The notes under the pieces: generated by a model
Told to the model about the DNA's origin: nothing
Database searches by the model: none
Seen by the model: only the letters and a program-made list of their open reading frames with translations
Program-made: the position numbers and the translations under genes
NCBI GenBank assembly: GCA_964489055.1
Contig: CAZAXF010000003.1
Location: 1-64,000 of the forward strand
DNA from: 66-474 sp964489055
Lineage (GTDB): Bacteria; Pseudomonadota; Gammaproteobacteria; Xanthomonadales; Rhodanobacteraceae
Direction of reading: 5' to 3'
Length of the DNA stretch: 64,000 nucleotides
In this document: positions 50,846 to 58,307 of the stretch, one piece after another
How positions within the stretch are numbered: position 1 is the first letter of the stretch
How the letters are laid out: every line of letters starts with the position of its first letter

Positions 50846-51585
50846 GCCACAGATCAAGAGCATCGGACGCGGATCGACGCGGATTCCCGCGGGTCAGAAG
50901 CCCTTGTCCGCGTTTGTCCGCGCAAATCCGCGTCAAAAGCTCTTTGCCACGGATTGACACGGATGCCACGGATCAGAAGCATTCTGACGCGGATCGACGC
51001 GGATGCCCGCGGATCAGAAGCCCTTGTCCGTGTTTGTCCGCGCAAATCCGCGTCAAAAGCTCTTTGCCACGGATCTACACGGATGCCACGGATCAGAAGC
51101 ATTTTGACGCGGAGCGACGCGGATTCCCGCGGGTCAGAAGCCCTTGTCTGCGTTTGTCCGCGCAAGTCCGCGTCAAAAGCTCTTTGCCACGGATTGACAC
51201 GGATGCCACGGATCAGAAGCATTTTGACGCAGAGCGACGCGGATGCCCGCGGATCAGAAGCTCGCATCCGTGTTCATCCGTGCAAATCCGTGGTCGAGAT
51301 TGCCGTCGTGGTTGCGAGCCGTGGACGCGGATCGACCCGGATACTGCGGAACAAGCACAGCTTCCATCCGCGTTTGTCCGCGCAAGTCCGCGTCAAGAGC
51401 GCTTTGCCACGGATCAAAAGCATTTTGACGCGGAGCGACGCGGATGCGCGCGGATTAGAAGCCATTGTCCGTATTCTTCCGCGCAAGTCCGCGTCAAGAG
51501 CGCTTTGCCGCGGATGAACACGGATGCCACGGATCAGAAGCCTTTATCCGTGTCGATCCGTGCAAATCCGTGGCAGAAAAGCCTT
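50846..51585. repeat. Tandem array of 120-bp units
   Basis: Units containing TTTGCCACGGATTGACACGG, ATGCCACGGATCAGAAGC, GACGCGGATTCCCGCGG and GTCCGCGCAAATCCGCGTCA repeat with an exact 120-base period at 50941, 51061 and 51181. They become degenerate and shorter from about 51290 to 51585. Since 120 is a multiple of three, long open frames run through it on both strands, but their periodic Arg/Ser-rich translation has no protein character. It fills the frmA-prfC interval (50760-51593), where I see no gene. The prfC stop lies 8 bases past the end. Confidence 0.92.
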
Positions 51586-51593
51586 GGTAGTGC

Positions 51594-53189
51594 TCAGGCT
51601 TCGATGCGGCTCTCGCGTGTGTCGGAGAAAGTGATATCGGGCCAGCGTTCCTGCGCCAGTTGCAGGTTCACGCGGGTCGGCGCCAGGTACACCAGTTGCT
51701 CGGCTGCATCCAGCGCCAGGTGCGACGCGTTGCGTTCGCGAAACTCGGCCAGCTTCTTCGCATTGTCGCAGTGCACCCAGCGTGCGGTCACGACGGCGAC
51801 ATTGTCGAACGTGCAGTCGACGTTGTATTCGTCCTTCAATCGATACGCGGCGACATCGAACTGCAGCACGCCGATCGCGCCGAGGATCAAGTCGTTGGAC
51901 ATCAGGGGACGGAAGAATTGCGTGGCGCCTTCCTCGGACAATTGCGCAAGGCCCGCGCGCAGCGCCTTCATCTTCAGCGGGTCGCGCAGGCGCGCGCGGC
52001 GGAACAGCTCCGGCGCGAAGTTGGGGATGCCGGTGAAAACCAGCTTTTCGCCCTCGCTGAAGCTGTCGCCGATGGAAATGGTGCCGTGGTTGTGCAGGCC
52101 GATCACGTCGCCCGGATACGCTGCGTCGGCGATGCCGCGTTCGGAGGCCATGAAGGTCAACGCGTTGGCCAGCTTCACTTCCTTGCCGGTGCGCACCTGC
52201 AGTGCCTTCATTCCGGATTCGTACCTGCCCGAACACACGCGCAGGAACGCCACGCGATCGCGGTGCTGCGGATCCATGTTGGCCTGGATCTTGAACACGA
52301 AGCCGGTGAGCTTGTCTTCGTCGGGCAGAACCTTCCGTGAAACGGTTGCGCGCGGGCCGGGCGACGGCGCGTGTTCGACGAAGAAATCCAGCAGCGGCTG
52401 GACGCCGAAGTTGTTGACGGCCGAGCCGAAGAACACCGGCGTCTGTTCGCCTGCCAGGTATTTTTCGACGTCGAACGGATGCGAGGCACCCTGCACCAGC
52501 TCCAGTTCCTCGCGCACTTCGGCCAACGCGTCCGCGCCGATGCGCCTTTCCAGCTCCGGGTCGTCGAGGCCCTTCAGGATGGTCGAATCCTGGCGCGTGA
52601 AATTGCGCCCCGGCTCGTACAGGTGCACTTCGTCGGCGAGCAGGTGGTACACGCCCTTCAGGCGCTTGCCCATACCGATCGGCCAGGTGACCGGGGCACA
52701 CTGGATTTTCAGCACAGACTCGATTTCATCCAGCAGCTCGATCGGCGGTCGGCCTTCGCGGTCGAGCTTGTTGATGAAGGTCATGATCGGCGTGGTGCGA
52801 AGGCGGCACACCTCCATCAGCTTGATGGTGCGCTCCTCCACACCGCGGGCGCAGTCGATCACCATCAGCGCCGAATCGACCGCGGTCAGCACGCGGTAGG
52901 TGTCCTCGGAAAAATCCGCGTGCCCGGGGGTGTCCAGCAGGTTGACGATGCGATCGGCATACGGAAACTGCATCACCGAAGAGGTGACCGAGATGCCGCG
53001 CTCCTTTTCCAGCGCCATCCAGTCGGACGTGGCATGGCGCGCGGTCTTGCGACTCTTGACCGCGCCGGCCATCTGGATCGCGCCGCCGAACAGCAGCAGC
53101 TTTTCGGTCAGCGTGGTCTTGCCCGCGTCCGGGTGCGAGATGATCGCGAAGGTGCGGCGACGGGCGGTTTCGGTGGCGTGGGATGGCAT
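51594..53189 (-). CDS. prfC: Peptide chain release factor 3
   Basis: A 531-residue translational GTPase that recycles RF1/RF2 from the ribosome. It has G1 SHPDAGKTTLTEKLL (about residues 18-32), switch region KERGISVTSSV, G3 DTPGHADFSEDTYR, and G4 NKLDREGR. Domain II/III motifs follow (GRATVSRKV-like stretch, GERGIADAAYPGDVIGLHNHG, GVLQFDVAAYRLKDEYNV). Full family length. Its 5' side carries a 204-bp inverted-repeat element only 39 bases upstream, so its promoter is probably within or beyond that element. Confidence 0.97.
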   Translation of the reverse strand: MPSHATETARRRTFAIISHPDAGKTTLTEKLLLFGGAIQMAGAVKSRKTARHATSDWMALEKERGISVTSSVMQFPYADRIVNLLDTPGHADFSEDTYRVLTAVDSALMVIDCARGVEERTIKLMEVCRLRTTPIMTFINKLDREGRPPIELLDEIESVLKIQCAPVTWPIGMGKRLKGVYHLLADEVHLYEPGRNFTRQDSTILKGLDDPELERRIGADALAEVREELELVQGASHPFDVEKYLAGEQTPVFFGSAVNNFGVQPLLDFFVEHAPSPGPRATVSRKVLPDEDKLTGFVFKIQANMDPQHRDRVAFLRVCSGRYESGMKALQVRTGKEVKLANALTFMASERGIADAAYPGDVIGLHNHGTISIGDSFSEGEKLVFTGIPNFAPELFRRARLRDPLKMKALRAGLAQLSEEGATQFFRPLMSNDLILGAIGVLQFDVAAYRLKDEYNVDCTFDNVAVVTARWVHCDNAKKLAEFRERNASHLALDAAEQLVYLAPTRVNLQLAQERWPDITFSDTRESRIEA

Positions 53190-53227
53190 GGCAGGCAGGT
53201 TTGCGCGCGACGCAAACCGGCCATTCT

Positions 53228-53431
53228 AGCCCGCATTTCTCACCACGTCGCGTAGCGAGGCGTTTCGAGGGCGTGCGCTGCCTGGTGGTCGCAACCGAAG
53301 CGCGCGCAGACGTACTTGCAGGTACGTTGAGCACGCTGACCGAGCGAGCGCCAGGCAGAGCCTGCTCCGGACTCGATCCGGGGGTGCGCCATCGGGGTGC
53401 CGCAGTAGTGAGGTGGTGAGAAATGCGGGCT
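53228..53431. repeat. 204-bp element with perfect 19-bp terminal inverted repeats
   Basis: Left end AGCCCGCATTTCTCACCAC (53228-53246) and right end GTGGTGAGAAATGCGGGCT (53413-53431) are exact reverse complements. The inside has GCCTGGTGGTCGCAACCGAAGC and a short ACTTGCAGGTACGT segment, with no open frame of interest. Part of it (53228-53300) aligns without gaps, about 80 percent identical, to 63209-63281. It has the form of a small non-autonomous mobile element. No clear target duplication is seen. Confidence 0.8.
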
Positions 53432-53456
53432 GGCTGCTCCGGCGTTGCCCGCGCCG

Positions 53457-54071
53457 CTACGGGTCCTGCACCGCCTCGACCTGGATCTGCATGGAAACCT
53501 TCATGTCGAAGCCGAACGAGGCCCCGCCATCGATGCCGAAGTCCGCGCGATCGAACGTGGCCGAGGCTTCCGCGCCGCAGCGCTCGCGCGGCTTCTGCAT
53601 GGGATCGGGAATGCACTTGAAGTGCTCGATCTGAAGGTCCAGCGGGCGCGTCACGCCGTGCAGCGTCAGCTTGCCCGTCACCCGCGTTGGTGCGCCATCG
53701 ACGAAATCCACGAGCCGGCCGTCATAGACCGCAGTCGGGTACTTCGCGGCGTCGAAGAATGCGCATTGCGACTTGCAGCGCGCGGCGGGCAGCGCCTCGC
53801 GCAGCACCATCCGCGTCAACGCCGGATTGCCGAAATTGATGCTGCCGACCTGCGTGACGATGTGCACCGTCCCCGTCTGCCTTGCCCGGTCGAGCGTGAC
53901 GGCGCCGGTGGTCTGGTCGAACTTGCCGCGCCAGGTCGAAAGCCCCATGTGGTCGACGGCGAAGCTGGGGTAGGTGTGGCCGGGGTCGATGGTGTAATGC
54001 ACCGGTGCGGCGGTGGCGGCGCCGGCGACCAGCAGCAGTGCGAGCAGCGGGAAATGCGCGGGGTGGCTCAT
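53457..54071 (-). CDS. YceI family periplasmic protein
   Basis: A 204-residue YceI-like lipocalin-fold protein with a signal peptide (residues 1-22, ending ATAA). Characteristic blocks are VHYTIDPGHTYPSFAVDHMGL, WRGKFDQTTGAVTLDRA, VTGKLTLHGVTRPLDL and FGIDGGASFGFDMKVSM. The family binds isoprenoid or other amphiphilic molecules. Four Cys (CKSQC, FKCIP, RERCG) could make two disulfides, more than in most homologues. It lies upstream of the 204-bp element and prfC. Confidence 0.92.
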   Translation of the reverse strand: MSHPAHFPLLALLLVAGAATAAPVHYTIDPGHTYPSFAVDHMGLSTWRGKFDQTTGAVTLDRARQTGTVHIVTQVGSINFGNPALTRMVLREALPAARCKSQCAFFDAAKYPTAVYDGRLVDFVDGAPTRVTGKLTLHGVTRPLDLQIEHFKCIPDPMQKPRERCGAEASATFDRADFGIDGGASFGFDMKVSMQIQVEAVQDP

Positions 54072-54101
54072 GGTCGTGATCCTCGTGCGGTGTCGGGAGG
54101 C

Positions 54102-54806
54102 TCAGTCGCCATACTCGTCGTGCAGGCGCACCCAGTGCATGGTCCCTGCATCCTCGTTGCGACCCTTTGGCACGAGGTCGAGCCAGTTGAAGGCACCGAC
54201 CAGCAGCTCGACGCCGCGGTGGTAGGTGGAGTAGGTGTGGAAGATGTCGCCGGCGTCGTCCCTGGTGAAAATGCTGACGCCGAACATGTCCGGGCTGGTG
54301 CGGATCGGCGTGAGGCCGTAGTTGTACGTGGCGCGACCGGCGGCGCGGTCGGCCTCGCGGAACGAAACGCCGAAGTCGTAATTGAAGTCGGTGTCGCCGG
54401 AAGAGACCCAGCGGAACGTCCAGCCCATGCGCTGCCTGACTTCCTCGATGCGCGCGACCGGTGCACGCGAAACCGCCGCGAAGGCGAGGTCGGCGTGTTC
54501 GAAGTGCTGCCGCGCTGCGTCCAGGTGATCCATCACGAATGAACAGCCATCGCAGATGTGGTCCGAGCCCGGCGTGAGCATGAAGTGGTAGATGGCGAGC
54601 TGGCTGCGACCGTCAAAGAGGTCGGAGAGCGTACACGTGCCGCCCGTTCCCTCGAACACGCAGGGCTTGTCCAGCCTGACCCACGGAAGCCGGCGCCGCT
54701 CCGCGCGCAGGGCGTCGAGCTGGTGGGTCATGGCGCGCTCCTTTTCAAGCAGGGCCTTGCGCGCGCGCAGCCATTCCTCGCGCGTCACAACCGCCGGAGG
54801 GTTCAC
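54102..54806 (-). CDS. DUF899 (thioredoxin-like fold) protein
   Basis: A 234-residue protein of the DUF899 family. It begins REEWLRARKALLEKERAMTH and continues LPWVRLDKPCVFEG, then LAIYHFMLTPGSDHICDGCSFVMDHLD with a CxxC pair in the position of thioredoxin-like redox cysteines. GWTFRWVSSGDTDFNYDFGVSF and FGVSIFTRDD follow. The function of the family is not established. The GTG at 54806 overlaps the stop of the VOC gene upstream (GTGA, 54803-54806), implying coupled translation. Confidence 0.85.
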   Translation of the reverse strand: MNPPAVVTREEWLRARKALLEKERAMTHQLDALRAERRRLPWVRLDKPCVFEGTGGTCTLSDLFDGRSQLAIYHFMLTPGSDHICDGCSFVMDHLDAARQHFEHADLAFAAVSRAPVARIEEVRQRMGWTFRWVSSGDTDFNYDFGVSFREADRAAGRATYNYGLTPIRTSPDMFGVSIFTRDDAGDIFHTYSTYHRGVELLVGAFNWLDLVPKGRNEDAGTMHWVRLHDEYGD

Positions 54807-55225
54807 GGCGCGCCTCCGGGCCGGTCGCAGTTCACCATCCAGTGGATGCCGAAGCGGTCGGTGAGCATGCCGAAGCGCTGCGCCCACGAGGTTTCCGCGA
54901 TCGGCATGGTGATGCTGCCGCCTTCGCCGAGCGCGGCGAACACCCGCTCGGCCTGCTCCACGGAGTCGACGCCGATCGCGACCGCGCAGCCCTTCATGGG
55001 ATCGAACGGCTGGCCTGGCGGGCAGTCCGAAGCCATCAAGGTGCTGTCGCCGGCCTTCAGGCAGATGTTGGCGATCAGCCCCTTCGAATCGTCGGACATC
55101 TCCTGGCCATCGGGCATGTCACCGTACGTGACCTTGCCGATGATCTCGCCATCGAGGCAGCGGGCGTAGAAGTCGAACGCCTCGGCGGCGTTGTTATGGA
55201 AGAACAGATAAGTTGTGAGTTGCAT
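54803..55225 (-). CDS. VOC family (PhnB/glyoxalase-like) protein
   Basis: A 140-residue vicinal-oxygen-chelate protein of the PhnB-like group: QLTTYLFFHNNAAEAFDFYA at the start, GEIIGKVTYGDMPDGQEM, then FGMLTDRFGIHWMVNC at the end, the usual location of the paired metal/substrate strands. Such proteins are of unknown activity or act in resistance to small electrophiles. The ATG at 55225 has AGGAGAG upstream. It is followed in overlap by the DUF899 gene. Confidence 0.88.
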   Translation of the reverse strand: MQLTTYLFFHNNAAEAFDFYARCLDGEIIGKVTYGDMPDGQEMSDDSKGLIANICLKAGDSTLMASDCPPGQPFDPMKGCAVAIGVDSVEQAERVFAALGEGGSITMPIAETSWAQRFGMLTDRFGIHWMVNCDRPGGAP

Positions 55226-55254
55226 GGTGCTCTCCTGTCGTGTGTCGGGGTGGG

Positions 55255-55749
55255 TCAGGTGTCGCCGCGGCGCGCGGCCTCGATCGCGGCGATGTCGATC
55301 CTGGTCATCTGCATCATGGCTTCCATGCCGCGCCTGGCGGCGGCCCGGTCGGGATCCGCCAGGTTCTCCATCAGCACGCGTGGCGTGATCTGCCAGGAAA
55401 ATCCCCAGCGGTCCTTGCACCAGCCGCATGGGCCTTCCGTTCCGCCACCATCGACGATTGCCTTCCACAGACGATCGGTCTCTTCCTGATCGTCGGTATA
55501 AACCTGAAAGCTGACCGCTTGGTTCGGCTTGAAACCGGGACCGCCATTCAGGCCCAGGAAGGCTTGGCCCAATACGGTGAATTCGACCAGCAGTTCGTCA
55601 CCGGTGTTGCCGCTGGGAGTGTCCGTTGGTGCGGTATGTACGGCGCCCACGGCGCTGTCGGGAAATGTCGCGGCGTAGAACTCGGCCGCCTTGCGGGCTT
55701 CGCCGCGGTCGAACCAGAGGCAGGTCGCGAGCTTGGTTTTGGCGTTCAT
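55255..55749 (-). CDS. VOC family protein (3-demethylubiquinone methyltransferase-like fold)
   Basis: A 164-residue VOC protein with KLATCLWFDRGEARKAAEFYA, DELLVEFTVLGQAFLGLNGG, CGWCKDRWGFSWQITPRVLM and a C-terminal AMMQMTRIDIAAIEAA helix. This pattern matches the VOC group often mis-named 3-demethylubiquinone-9 3-methyltransferase; no methyltransferase motif is present. It precedes the smaller VOC gene by 29 bases in the same direction, so these two and DUF899 form a stress-type operon. Substrate unknown. Confidence 0.87.
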   Translation of the reverse strand: MNAKTKLATCLWFDRGEARKAAEFYAATFPDSAVGAVHTAPTDTPSGNTGDELLVEFTVLGQAFLGLNGGPGFKPNQAVSFQVYTDDQEETDRLWKAIVDGGGTEGPCGWCKDRWGFSWQITPRVLMENLADPDRAAARRGMEAMMQMTRIDIAAIEAARRGDT

Positions 55750-55829
55750 TGGATGGGTTCTCCTGGGCGGTAGCTGGATGGACGACAAACGGGATTGCCG
55801 GGCATCGAAAAATGTGCCTGAAGCCACGT

Positions 55830-56453
55830 TCAGGTCGCGACGGCCAACGCGGGGAAGGGCTCGCGCCAGGCGTCGAGTTCGTTCAGGCGATCGTGCCAAC
55901 GCTGGATCGCGGGGAAACCGTCCAGCGGGATCCGGGCGTCCGGGGCAAAGGGCAGGGTGATCGCTGTCGAGAAGTCCGCGACCGTGAGCGTGTCGCCGAC
56001 CAGCCAGCGTTGCCGGGCCAGGTGCGCATCGAGGATCGCGGCAAAGGTGCAAAACGCGTCGGTTGCCTGCGCGACCGCCTTGTCATCGGGAGCGCCGAGG
56101 TCGAAGCGTGGCTTGATGAGGTATTCGAAATACAGGGTGCCGGCTGCGTGGTTGAAGTGCTGCGTGGCCCAGCTCAGCCAGCGGACCACCTCGATCTGGC
56201 GATCGTCCTGCGGCCACAGGTCCGAATCCGATCGCGCGGCCAGGTGGCACATGATCGCGTCGGCTTCCCACAGCGTGCGCGTGCCGTCGACCAGCGTCGG
56301 GACCTTGCCGTTGGGATTCAGCGTCAGGTACTCGGGCGTCTTGTGCTCGCCGCGGGCGAGGTCGAGGTACACGTAATTCACCGGCGATTGCAGGTATTTG
56401 GCGACCACGCAGGCCTTGCGCGGGGACAATACGTCGGACCAGTAGAGATTCAT
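55830..56453 (-). CDS. Glutathione S-transferase
   Basis: A 207-residue GST. The N-terminal thioredoxin-like domain begins NLYWSDVLSPRKACVVAKYL, with the Ser-Pro pair in place of the catalytic Ser/Cys, and NPNGKVPTLVDGTRTLWEADAIMCHLA forms the GSH site. The C-terminal helical domain contains LVGDTLTVADFSTAITLPF. The start codon shares a base with the stop of the MarR-type regulator upstream (TGATG), so the pair is translationally coupled and the GST is the likely target of that regulator. Confidence 0.9.
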   Translation of the reverse strand: MNLYWSDVLSPRKACVVAKYLQSPVNYVYLDLARGEHKTPEYLTLNPNGKVPTLVDGTRTLWEADAIMCHLAARSDSDLWPQDDRQIEVVRWLSWATQHFNHAAGTLYFEYLIKPRFDLGAPDDKAVAQATDAFCTFAAILDAHLARQRWLVGDTLTVADFSTAITLPFAPDARIPLDGFPAIQRWHDRLNELDAWREPFPALAVAT

Positions 56454-56920
56454 CACATGGGCTCCTTTCCGGCCGTGGATGGAAGCGGCATGACGCAAGG
56501 GCCGCCGGCGAGCCGATGCAGGCTGGCGGCGGCCTCGCGGCCAATGTCGTCGAGCAGGCGCTGCTGGGTTTCGCGCCAGGCCGGAAGCGCCGCGTGCAGG
56601 GTCCGCGATCCCTTGGCCGTGATCGTCGCGATCCGCGCGCGGGCGTCGTCGCGGTCGGTCTTCAGCGTGACCCAGCCATGATCGGCGGCGACGGCGAGGT
56701 TGCGCGTGAGCGTGGTGCGGTCGGCGGACATGATTTCGGCCAGCGCGCCGATCGATTGCGGACCGGCCAGGCGCAGGGCCGCCAGCAGGGTGAACTGGGT
56801 CGCGCGCAGGCCCTGCGGGCGCAGGGCCTGGTCGAATTCGCGCGTGATCGTGCGCGCCGCGCGGCGGGCCGCCAGGCACAAGCAGCGGGTGGTCTCGAAA
56901 AGGGCCGGGTCCGGTTGCAT
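56453..56920 (-). CDS. MarR family transcriptional regulator
   Basis: A 155-residue winged-helix regulator: ARTITREFDQALRPQGLRATQFTLL, then GPQSIGALAEIMSADRTTLTRNLAV (recognition helix), GWVTLKTDRDDARARI (wing) and a C-terminal dimer helix. I chose the ATG at 56920. In-frame ATG at 56941 lies inside a promoter-like stretch, with -35 TTGACA at 56957-56952 and TATACA at 56936-56931 (15-base spacing), and the predicted RNA would start after it. Cys-containing CLCLAARR near the N-terminus could sense electrophiles, but this is speculative. It heads the marR-gst operon. Confidence 0.85.
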   Translation of the reverse strand: MQPDPALFETTRCLCLAARRAARTITREFDQALRPQGLRATQFTLLAALRLAGPQSIGALAEIMSADRTTLTRNLAVAADHGWVTLKTDRDDARARIATITAKGSRTLHAALPAWRETQQRLLDDIGREAAASLHRLAGGPCVMPLPSTAGKEPM

Positions 56921-57006
56921 GGAACATATGTGTATATGCACGTAAATGGCTTGTCAAGCTTTCGTGTGGATGGATGAACGTCGCTGCGGCCTGTGCGGGT
57001 TTGTCA

Positions 57007-57064
57007 TATGGACGTCTAAACGTCCATAAAATCATTGACAACCAGACTGCGGCATGGCTACAGT
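57007..57064 (+). promoter_or_regulatory. metX promoter with upstream palindrome
   Basis: The palindrome TATGGACG-N6-CGTCCATA (57007-57028, 8-bp arms) is followed by -35 TTGACA (57035-57040) and a weak -10 TACAGT (57059-57064, 18-base spacing). Transcription would start near 57071, just ahead of the riboswitch. The palindrome contains two met-box-like octamers (GGACGTCT, AAACGTCC; MetJ consensus AGACGTCT). It could equally be a site for an ArsR-type methionine regulator. Confidence 0.6.
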
Positions 57065-57075
57065 ACGCGCCACTG

Positions 57076-57191
57076 CTCATCGAGACCGGCTGAGGGACAG
57101 GCCCTTGGAAGCCGGGGCAACCCGCCGAACCTTTCCGGTTCGGCAACGGTGCCAACTCCTGCGGGGGCGCGAACGCCCGCCGAGAGATGAG
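57076..57191 (+). ncRNA. SAM-I (S-box) riboswitch
   Basis: All S-box landmarks are present in order: P1 CTCATC, CGAGACC, TGAGGGACAGGCCC, GAAGCCGGGGCAACC, a GC-rich P3 hairpin (CCGAACCTTTCCGGTTCGG), GGTGCCAACTCCTGC, a P4 hairpin, and closing GAGAGATGAG that pairs with the P1 start. It binds S-adenosylmethionine and should turn off metX-metB-hom when SAM is plentiful. The same arrangement is known upstream of metX in Xanthomonadales. Confidence 0.93.
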
Positions 57192-57197
57192 CCGCAC

Positions 57198-57219
57198 AAC
57201 CCCGCCGTGCCGCGGGGTT
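57198..57219 (+). terminator. Hairpin of the SAM riboswitch expression platform
   Basis: AACCCCGC, a 6-base loop, and GCGGGGTT form a perfect 8-bp stem 6 bases after the aptamer. Only GTTT follows some bases later, so it is a weak intrinsic terminator; it may need Rho or act by another route. It lies 58 bases upstream of the metX start, too far to hide its ribosome-binding site. Confidence 0.5.
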
Positions 57220-57277
57220 GACGGCCGTTTCCGGTTTTCCGCATGACCCGATGAGGTATGCCAGCCGGAGAACCGCC

Positions 57278-58306
57278 ATGAGTCGCGCCGCCGCACCCCT
57301 GCTTTCCGAGTCCTCCACCGGAACCGTGCCCGTTGCGGCGCGTGCCGCCCTCGCACAGCAGCGCGGATCGCGCCGCATTCGCATGGCGCCGCGCTACGGT
57401 ACGGGCGATCGCGAAGTGGAAATCCGCTACCTGTGGATCGGCCCACCGGACGCACCCACCGTGGTGGTGCAGGGCGGCATCTCGGCCGATCGTGATGTGT
57501 GCACCAGCGCCGGGCATCCGGCGCCGGGGTGGTGGGAGGCACTGGTCGGCGCCGGCCGCGTGGTCGATCTCGAGCGCGTGCGCGTGCTCGCCATCGACTG
57601 GCTGGATGCCGATGATCTTGTTGCACCATCGGTATCGAGCGACGACCAGGCCGACGCACTGGTGGCGTTGCTGGACGCACTCGGGATCACGCGTGTCGCG
57701 GCGTTCGTGGGAGCGTCCTACGGCGCGATGGTCGGGCTTGCGTTCGCGGCACGCCACGGTGGCCGCCTCGGCCGACTGGTGGCGCTGGCCGGGGCGCATC
57801 GCCCGCATCCGCTGGCGAGTGCGCAGCGCGCGGTGCAGCGCGGCATCATCCGGCTGGGCCTTGCCAACGGCTGCGTGGACGACGCGCTTTCGCTGGCGCG
57901 CCAGCTCGCGCTCACCACGTATCGCAGCGGCGGCGAATTCGACCGTCGCTTTGCCGGTGGCGCGGAATACCGCAACGAGCGCTTCCGCTTGCCGGTCGAA
58001 GACTGGCTGGAACTGCACGGTCGCCGCTTCGCCGCGCGCTTCACGGCGCGTCGCTATCTCGCCCTGTCCGAATCGATCGACCTGCACGACGTCGATCCCG
58101 CGGCCGTGCGCACGCCGACCCGCCTGATCGGCTTCGCCAGCGACCGCCTGGTGCCGCTCGCCGACCTGTGCGCGTTGCAGCAACGATTCGGCGCGCCGGC
58201 CAGCCTGGAAGTCGTCGAGACGCCGTACGGTCACGACGGCTTCCTGAAGGAACCCGAACGCCTCGCGCCGCTGCTGCGTGAAGCCCTGAACGATTGCGGA
58301 GCCTGA
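57278..58306 (+). CDS. metX: Homoserine O-acyltransferase (MetX family, probably succinyl)
   Basis: A 342-residue alpha/beta-hydrolase-fold acyltransferase starting methionine synthesis from homoserine. It has VVVQGGISADRDVC, nucleophile Ser in FVGASYGAMVGLAFA (about residue 147), acid Asp in GFASDRLVPL and His in TPYGHDGFLKEP. Xanthomonadales MetX proteins of this short type use succinyl-CoA (family knowledge), so O-succinylhomoserine is the likely product. The ATG at 57278 has GGAG upstream; the predicted riboswitch ends well before it. It is one base from metB. Confidence 0.9.
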   Translation: MSRAAAPLLSESSTGTVPVAARAALAQQRGSRRIRMAPRYGTGDREVEIRYLWIGPPDAPTVVVQGGISADRDVCTSAGHPAPGWWEALVGAGRVVDLERVRVLAIDWLDADDLVAPSVSSDDQADALVALLDALGITRVAAFVGASYGAMVGLAFAARHGGRLGRLVALAGAHRPHPLASAQRAVQRGIIRLGLANGCVDDALSLARQLALTTYRSGGEFDRRFAGGAEYRNERFRLPVEDWLELHGRRFAARFTARRYLALSESIDLHDVDPAAVRTPTRLIGFASDRLVPLADLCALQQRFGAPASLEVVETPYGHDGFLKEPERLAPLLREALNDCGA

Positions 58307-58307
58307 C

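Noticed and set aside
50846..51585. CRISPR array
   Set aside because: The repeat period is 120 bases with the whole unit conserved; there are no short direct repeats separated by unique spacers and no cas genes.
50416..52899. 827-codon plus-strand open frame across the 120-bp array and prfC
   Set aside because: It is antisense to frmA and prfC, and its middle is the translated tandem repeat; no domain is recognisable.
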